DNA from: an uncultured Oscillospiraceae bacterium
GTDB taxonomy: Bacteria > Bacillota > Clostridia > Oscillospirales > Oscillospiraceae
DNA: 64,000 nt
Direction of reading: 5' to 3'
NCBI GenBank assembly: GCA_944385035.1
Contig: CALWVV010000008.1
Location: 40,453 to 104,452 of the forward strand
The notes beneath the pieces were generated by a model. It was given only the letters and a program-made list of their open reading frames with translations. It made no database searches and had not been told where the DNA came from. Positions within the stretch are counted from its first letter, which is position 1, and each line of letters opens with the position of its first letter. Shown in pieces: positions 59,068 to 64,000 of the stretch. A program made the position numbers and the translations under genes.

Positions 59068-59341
59068 GCTTAAATCCCTCCTTGAAGGCGGCCAGCGCCC
59101 GTCTCAGTTCCCGGTCTGACACCGGTTCTCCTTGTTTCAGCTTCTGGATGGTGGGGTGGTCATATTCCTGCTCTGAGAACACCTGCACATGCCCCAGCTT
59201 TTTCGCTTTGGGGCGGGCAGCTCTGCGCCTCTTTCCGTTGGCCAGAAGCAGACGTTCCTGCTCCATTCCAACCACGCAGAACAGATCCCCTTTGTCTCGT
59301 CCGGCGGTAGCACGGACGACTTGGCCTGTGTAATTATACAT
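59060..59341 (-). CDS. KOW-domain RNA-binding protein (L14e-like)
   Basis: A 93-residue basic protein with an N-terminal KOW motif ([35 protein letters not shown]) and a helical tail. Clostridia commonly encode this protein between map and infA, where it is annotated as a KOW or L14e/L6e/L27e-like ribosome-associated protein; its role is not established. The second ATG (59341) is chosen because GAGGATGGAG precedes it; the first (59350) overlaps that signal. It overlaps both neighbours by 8 bases. Confidence 0.88.
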   Translation of the reverse strand: MYNYTGQVVRATAGRDKGDLFCVVGMEQERLLLANGKRRRAARPKAKKLGHVQVFSEQEYDHPTIQKLKQGEPVSDRELRRALAAFKEGFKLG

Positions 59342-60110
59342 AGGCTCCATCCTCAGTAACCGTCAGGATCTCCGGTTCTCCGTCCGTAATGAGGATACTA
59401 TTTTCATAGTGGGCGGTGAGAGAGCCGTCCAGGGACACGGTGGTCCACTTGTCGGCCAGCACCTTCACCTGCCAGTCCCCCGCGCATACCATAGGTTCCA
59501 CCGCCAGAGTCATCCCAGGCAAAAGCCGGGGACCGTGGCCGGCAGGGCCGAAGTTGCGCACTTCGGGGGGCTCGTGGAGCTTTGCGCCCACACCGTGGCC
59601 CACAAAGTCGCGAACCACAGAAAATCCGTTGGCCTCCACATATTCCTGAACCGCGTGGCCAATGTCGGACACCCGGAAGCCCTTGCGGGCCAGCTTGATG
59701 CCCTCCCAAAAGCTCTGTTGAGTCACATCGATCAGCTTCTGCGCCTCGGGGCTGATCTGCCCGCAGGCGTAGGTGGCGGCACAGTCGCCGTGGAAACCGC
59801 CGATGAAGGCGCCCACATCCACGCTGACGATGTCCCCCTCCTTCAGCTTTCGGGGGCCTGGAATTCCGTGGATGACCTCCTCGTTCACCGAGATACAGGC
59901 CGAACCCGGAAATCCAGCGTAGCCCAGGAAAGAGGGCTTTGCTCCATGACTTTCGATAAAGCGGCGCACCGCAGTATCGATCTCGTGGGTGGTGACCCCC
60001 GGCTTGATCATGGAGCCGGCCAGGGCGCGGGCCTGGGCGGTGATCCGTCCAGCCCGGCGCATGGCCTCAATTTCCCGTTGGGATTTTAATGAAATCATTT
60101 CCAGCGCCAT
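59334..60110 (-). CDS. map: Methionine aminopeptidase, type I
   Basis: A 258-residue enzyme removing the initiator Met from nascent proteins. The five metal ligands lie in DVGAFIGGFHGDCAATYA (two Asp), GHGVG (His), AVEPMV (Glu) and ENSILITD (Glu). The ATG overlaps the adk stop (TGATG); a second Met four codons in (60098) is also possible. Confidence 0.97.
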   Translation of the reverse strand: MALEMISLKSQREIEAMRRAGRITAQARALAGSMIKPGVTTHEIDTAVRRFIESHGAKPSFLGYAGFPGSACISVNEEVIHGIPGPRKLKEGDIVSVDVGAFIGGFHGDCAATYACGQISPEAQKLIDVTQQSFWEGIKLARKGFRVSDIGHAVQEYVEANGFSVVRDFVGHGVGAKLHEPPEVRNFGPAGHGPRLLPGMTLAVEPMVCAGDWQVKVLADKWTTVSLDGSLTAHYENSILITDGEPEILTVTEDGAYV

Positions 60111-60748
60111 CAGATCCCCAGCGCCTCCATGATTACGTCGGTGGTCGCCTCAATGGTGCTCTGATTGTCCACAGGGGAGAGGATTCCCTTCTCCGCATAG
60201 TAGCCCTTCAGAGGCTCCGTCTCAGCGTGGTAAACCTCCAGGCGGTGATGCACCGTCTCAGGCTTATCGTCGTCCCGCTGAACCAGAGGACCGCCGCAGC
60301 TGTCGCACACGCCCTCCTGCTTGGGGGGCTTGGCTTTTACATGATAGGGAGCGCCGCAGCTCTGGCACACCCGGCGGCCAGCCATGCGCTCCTCGATCTC
60401 CTCATCGGAAATCTCAATGGAGAGCACGTGGTCGAAGGTAATGCCTGCGGCATCCAGGGCCTGCGCCTGGCCGATGGTGCGGGGCACCCCGTCCAGAATA
60501 AAGCCGGCCTGACAGTCGGGCTGTTCCAGGCGCTGGGCCACGATTCCGATGATCACGGAGTCGGGCACCAGCTTGCCGGCGTCCATATAGGACTTGGCCT
60601 CCATTCCGATGGGGGTCTGGTCCTTAATGGCAGCCCGGAGAATGTTTCCGGTGGAGATGGTGGGGATTCCCAGCTTCGCACTGAGGATCTCGGCCTGGGT
60701 TCCTTTGCCAGCGCCAGGGGCGCCCAACAAGATTAGTTTCATACCCAT
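60110..60748 (-). CDS. adk: Adenylate kinase
   Basis: A 212-residue enzyme converting ATP + AMP to 2 ADP. P-loop GAPGAGKGT (9-17), FILDGVPRT, and a zinc-binding lid with Cys128, Cys131, Cys148 and Cys151, typical of Gram-positives. The ATG at 60748 has GGAGGG 8 bases upstream; the more usual MKLILLG start would be two codons later at 60742. Confidence 0.97.
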   Translation of the reverse strand: MGMKLILLGAPGAGKGTQAEILSAKLGIPTISTGNILRAAIKDQTPIGMEAKSYMDAGKLVPDSVIIGIVAQRLEQPDCQAGFILDGVPRTIGQAQALDAAGITFDHVLSIEISDEEIEERMAGRRVCQSCGAPYHVKAKPPKQEGVCDSCGGPLVQRDDDKPETVHHRLEVYHAETEPLKGYYAEKGILSPVDNQSTIEATTDVIMEALGI

Positions 60749-60762
60749 AAGCCGTTCCCTCC

Positions 60763-62157
60763 TTACTCCAGGAAGCCCTTATAGTGACGCATGAGCATCT
60801 GGGCTTCCATCTGCTTCACGGTCTCCAGCGCCACGCCCACCACGATGATGACGGAGGTACCGCCAATGGCCAGGGAGTGGTAGCTGACAATGTTACCGGT
60901 GACAATGGGGGCGATGGCCACCACAGACAGGTACAGAGCGCCGAACATGGTGATCTTGGACAGCACCTTGGTGATGAAGTCGGCGGTGGGCTTGCCGGGA
61001 CGGAAGCCGGGAATGAAGCCGCCGTTCTTCTTCAGGTTGTTGGCCACCTCAATGGGGTTGAACTGCATGGTGGCATAGAAGTAGCTGAAGCCAACGATCA
61101 GCAGGAAGTAGAGCACACTGTAGAAGAGCTTGCTGGTGTCAAACAGCCGCATGAGGCTGCCGCCAAAGCCCTCGCTCTCCACGGTCCAGCCGGCGAAAGC
61201 GCCGATGGTGGCGGGCAGAGAGGCAATGGACTGGGCAAAGATGATGGGCATAACGCCGCTCATGTTCACCTTCATGGGGATGTGAGTGGACTGACCACCG
61301 TACATCTTCCGGCCCACCACACGCTTGGCGTACTGCACAGGCAGGCGGCGCTCCGCGTTGGAGATGAACACAATGAAGATCACCAGAGCCAGCATGCCGA
61401 TGATGATCAGGGGGATCAGCCAGGGAGCCAGAGCCTGGGCCTGCATGGCCTTGATCTGCTCGGCAGCCTGCTCGGCAGTCAGGCCGGCATCCACCAGCAC
61501 ATCCTCGGTGACCGCGCCGCTGTTCAGGTTGTTCCAAACCGTCACACCGGTGATGGTGTCGGACACCATCCGGGGGAAGCGGGAGACGATACCGGCAAAC
61601 AGGATGATGGAAATGCCGTTGCCGATGCCAAACTCGGTGATCTGCTCACCCAGCCACATCAGGAAGGCAGAACCGGCGGTGAAGGACAGGACGATGACCA
61701 CGCCCACCCAGAAGGCAGGCAGAGTGCCGCCGTTCACCAGGCCATAGCTCTTGATCAGGGTGTAGTAGCCGAAGCCCTGCAGCAGGGCAATGGCCACGGT
61801 GGTATAACGGGTGATGGAAGCGAGCTTCTTGCGGCCCTCTTCGCCGCCCTCCTTGGCCAGCCGCTCCAAAGCGGGGATGGCCACGGTCAACAGCTGAATA
61901 ATAATGGAGCTGTTGATATAGGGCTGGATGGACAGGGCAAAGACCGTCGCCATGGAGAAAGCGGAGCCGCTCATGGCATTCATCAGGCCCAGAATGGTCC
62001 CGCTCTGGGTAGACAGATAGGTCTCCAGAGAAGCGGAATCAATATAGGGTACCGGAATGGCGGAGCCCAGACGGAAGATCAGAAGCGCCATAATGGTAAA
62101 GAGCATCTTCTTCTTCAGCTCAGGCACCTTCCAAGCATTGCGGATCGTTTCGATCAT
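60763..62157 (-). CDS. secY: Protein translocase subunit SecY
   Basis: A 464-residue ten-helix channel protein of the Sec translocon. The N-terminus ([33 protein letters not shown]), the plug region with [27 protein letters not shown], and the cytosolic loop [41 protein letters not shown] are as expected. An insert near residues 205-235 ([21 protein letters not shown]) lies in the periplasmic-side loop. The rplO stop is 2 bases away. Confidence 0.97.
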   Translation of the reverse strand: MIETIRNAWKVPELKKKMLFTIMALLIFRLGSAIPVPYIDSASLETYLSTQSGTILGLMNAMSGSAFSMATVFALSIQPYINSSIIIQLLTVAIPALERLAKEGGEEGRKKLASITRYTTVAIALLQGFGYYTLIKSYGLVNGGTLPAFWVGVVIVLSFTAGSAFLMWLGEQITEFGIGNGISIILFAGIVSRFPRMVSDTITGVTVWNNLNSGAVTEDVLVDAGLTAEQAAEQIKAMQAQALAPWLIPLIIIGMLALVIFIVFISNAERRLPVQYAKRVVGRKMYGGQSTHIPMKVNMSGVMPIIFAQSIASLPATIGAFAGWTVESEGFGGSLMRLFDTSKLFYSVLYFLLIVGFSYFYATMQFNPIEVANNLKKNGGFIPGFRPGKPTADFITKVLSKITMFGALYLSVVAIAPIVTGNIVSYHSLAIGGTSVIIVVGVALETVKQMEAQMLMRHYKGFLE

Positions 62158-62159
62158 GG

Positions 62160-62600
62160 TCAGATCACCTCCGCCTTACCACCTGCAGCTTCGATTTTTT
62201 CCTTGGCAGAGGCGGAGAAGGCGGAAGCCTGGACGGTCAGCTTCTTGGTGATGGAGCCATTGCCCAGGATCTTGACGCCGTACTCGCACTTAGAGAGAAC
62301 GCCCTTCTCCAGCAGCGCCTGGGCGTTGACCACGGCGCCGTCCTCAAACTTCTCCAGAACGGAGACGTTGACAGCCTCCAGGGGCTTGGCAAAGATGTTG
62401 TGGAAACCGCGCTTGGGCAGGCGGCGGGCCAGAGGCATCTGGCCGCCCTCAAAGCCGACGCGCACACCGCCGCCGCTGCGGGCCCACTGGCCCTTGTGAC
62501 CGCGGCCGGCAGTCTTGCCGTTACCGGAACCGGCACCGCGGCCCTTGCGGTAAGCCTTGGTGTTGGAGCCGGCGGCGGGGGAAAGTTCATGCAGATTCAT
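62160..62600 (-). CDS. rplO: 50S ribosomal protein L15
   Basis: A 146-residue L15 with the Gly-rich N-terminus ([23 protein letters not shown]) that penetrates 23S rRNA and a globular C-terminal half. Confidence 0.98.
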   Translation of the reverse strand: MNLHELSPAAGSNTKAYRKGRGAGSGNGKTAGRGHKGQWARSGGGVRVGFEGGQMPLARRLPKRGFHNIFAKPLEAVNVSVLEKFEDGAVVNAQALLEKGVLSKCEYGVKILGNGSITKKLTVQASAFSASAKEKIEAAGGKAEVI

Positions 62601-62615
62601 TTCTCGCGCCTCCTT

Positions 62616-62798
62616 TTAGTTTTCCTCGGTGACCTGGAGCAGGTAGCCGATGTGGGCGATCTTGCCGCGGGTAGCCTCGTTGTCGGGCTGTACGGTGGTA
62701 TCGCCGATCTTACGGAGGCCCAGGGCCTCGGCGGTCGCCTTGTGCTTGGCGATGCGGCCGTTCAGGCTCTTGACCAGCTTGATGTTCAGATTAGCCAT
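62616..62798 (-). CDS. rpmD: 50S ribosomal protein L30
   Basis: A 60-residue L30 (LNIKLVKSLNGRIAKHKATAEALGLRKIGDTTVQPDN), a short bacterial form. It lies between rpsE and rplO as usual. Confidence 0.97.
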   Translation of the reverse strand: MANLNIKLVKSLNGRIAKHKATAEALGLRKIGDTTVQPDNEATRGKIAHIGYLLQVTEEN

Positions 62799-62810
62799 TT
62801 TTAGCCCTCC

Positions 62811-63311
62811 TTAACCCAAGATCTCGCCGACGCTCTTGCCGCGCACGCGGGCCACTTCCTCGGGGGTACGAAGAGCCTTCAGGCCCTCGAAGGTGGCGGA
62901 GACAACGTTCTGCGGATTGTTGGAGCGCAGGCACTTGGTACGGATGTCCTTGATGCCGATGGCTTCCATCACGGCACGGACGGGGCCGCCGGCGATGACG
63001 CCGGTACCGGCGGCGGCGGGCTTCATCAGCACGCGGCCGGCGCCGAACTCACCGATCACCTCGTGGGGGATGGTGGTGCCGGACAGGGACACAGTGATCA
63101 TGTTCTTCTTGGCTTCCTCGATGCCCTTGCGGATAGCCTCGGGCACCTCGGCGGCCTTACCCAGGCCAAAGCCCACGCGGCCCTTCTCATCGCCGACTAC
63201 CATCAGGGCGGAGAACTTGGCCACACGACCGCCCTTGACGGTCTTGGAAACACGGTTCAGATAGACCAGCTTCTCAACGAACTCGCTGGGCTCTCTCTCA
63301 AATCTAGGCAT
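62811..63311 (-). CDS. rpsE: 30S ribosomal protein S5
   Basis: A 166-residue S5 with the double-stranded RNA-binding N-terminal domain ([42 protein letters not shown]) and the C-terminal domain ([32 protein letters not shown]). It acts in translational accuracy. Confidence 0.98.
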   Translation of the reverse strand: MPRFEREPSEFVEKLVYLNRVSKTVKGGRVAKFSALMVVGDEKGRVGFGLGKAAEVPEAIRKGIEEAKKNMITVSLSGTTIPHEVIGEFGAGRVLMKPAAAGTGVIAGGPVRAVMEAIGIKDIRTKCLRSNNPQNVVSATFEGLKALRTPEEVARVRGKSVGEILG

Positions 63312-63328
63312 TTATTCTTCCTCCTCCC

Positions 63329-63688
63329 TTAGAACTGCAGGCCGCCCTCGCGGGCGCCCTCGGCCAGAGCCTTCACACGGCCATGGTACACATAGCCGCC
63401 GCGGTCAAAGACCACATTCTCGATGCCCTTGGCACGGGCACGCTCGGCCACATTGATGCCCACCTGCTTGGCGGCATCGGACTTGGTGCCATCTACCTTA
63501 AAGTCCTTCTCCAGGGAAGAAGCGGAAACCAGGGTCACGCCGTTCACATCGTCGATGATCTGGGCATAGATGTTGGTCTCACTGCGGAAGACATTGAGAC
63601 GGGGACGCTCGGGCGTGCCGGAAATCTTAGCACGCACGCGCTTGTGGCGCTTGATACGCTGAGAACGAGTATCGGGTCTGTTGATCAT
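63329..63688 (-). CDS. rplR: 50S ribosomal protein L18
   Basis: A 119-residue 5S rRNA-binding protein ([43 protein letters not shown]). Standard place between rplF and rpsE. Confidence 0.98.
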   Translation of the reverse strand: MINRPDTRSQRIKRHKRVRAKISGTPERPRLNVFRSETNIYAQIIDDVNGVTLVSASSLEKDFKVDGTKSDAAKQVGINVAERARAKGIENVVFDRGGYVYHGRVKALAEGAREGGLQF

Positions 63689-63705
63689 AGTGGCACACCT
63701 CCTTC

Positions 63706-64000
63706 TTACTTCTTGGCGCCGGTCTTACCAGCCTTGCGGCGGATGACCTCGTCAGTATACTTGATGCCCTTGCCCTTGTAAGGCTCGGGGGGACGCTTCT
63801 CGCGCACTTCGGCAGCGAACTGGCCCACCTGCTGCTTGTCACAGCCGTGGATGATGATCTTGTTGGGGTTGGGAACCTCGATCTCGATGCCGGGGACCTC
63901 CTCAACGGTGACCTGGTGGGAGAAGCCCAGGTTCATGACCAGCTTGTTGCCCTCCTTGGCCACACGGTAGCCGACGCCGTTGACGTCCAGCTCCTTCTTG
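63706..64000 (-). CDS. rplF: 50S ribosomal protein L6 (partial, 5' end outside window)
   Basis: The C-terminal 97 residues of L6. Reading in from the window edge gives [19 protein letters not shown], the junction of the two L6 domains, then [18 protein letters not shown] and GPGK-equivalent [29 protein letters not shown] at the C-terminus. The N-terminal half lies beyond 64000, so no start is visible. Confidence 0.96.
   Translation of the reverse strand, partial: KKELDVNGVGYRVAKEGNKLVMNLGFSHQVTVEEVPGIEIEVPNPNKIIIHGCDKQQVGQFAAEVREKRPPEPYKGKGIKYTDEVIRRKAGKTGAKK

Overview
The window looks like a chromosomal segment of a high-GC, endospore-forming Firmicute of the Oscillospiraceae (Clostridia; Flavonifractor/Lawsonibacter/Intestinimonas-like). 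That placement is inference from gene content: a germination protease (gpr), a SpoIIQ-like M23 protein, a DnaD plus DnaI/DnaC-type helicase-loader pair, a CIRCE operator, Gram-positive shine-dalgarno signals, a zinc-lid adenylate kinase and a canonical spc/alpha ribosomal operon. I see no insertion sequence, prophage, CRISPR array, tRNA or rRNA.

Layout. 1-5.0 kb: an orphan PstS-like lipoprotein, a second lipoprotein, htpG behind a perfect CIRCE element, and rpiB. 5.0-5.4 kb is the only long gene-free stretch. It holds two tandem copies of one element, which I read as two leftward small RNAs, each with three Pho-box-like 11-bp repeats, a -10 box, a C/U-rich stretch complementary to ribosome binding sites and a terminator. 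5.4-11.9 kb: a CDF metal exporter, then a PhoP/PhoR-type two-component system with its own Pho-like box and an HtrA protease, then Nudix, mutarotase and a small protein. 12-19.4 kb (mostly minus strand): LCP ligase, MATE exporter, a Bce-type ABC transporter preceded by an unannotated 49-aa membrane peptide, a small tail-anchored protein, and gpr.

19.5-28.1 kb: rpsT, a YihY protein, then a tight three-gene operon encoding a 1597-aa HD/helical-repeat/nucleotidyltransferase/acetyltransferase-like/phosphoribosyltransferase-like protein, a lactate/malate dehydrogenase-fold protein and a cysteine-rich flavodoxin-fold oxidoreductase. I consider this the most likely undescribed protein system here. 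28-34 kb: spoIIQ, an M16 peptidase, a CBS protein, and the minus-strand dnaD-dnaC-lspA-rluD group. 34-45 kb: zapA, a U32 hydroxylase-like protein, a LuxE/LuxC-type fatty-aldehyde pair, dut, a DUF2262-like protein, and the cell-shape cluster maf-mreC-mreD-PBP2.

45-55.3 kb: an Mrp carrier, a FeoA-FeoB fusion with a palindrome over its promoter, the remnant of a HAD phosphatase gene, a MerR-type promoter ahead of a MacAB-like efflux operon, an S-layer-homology protein and an amidohydrolase. 55.5-64 kb (minus strand): rplF-rplR-rpsE-rpmD-rplO-secY-adk-map-KOW-infA-rpmJ-rpsM-rpsK-rpsD-rpoA-rplQ, with rplF cut by the window edge.
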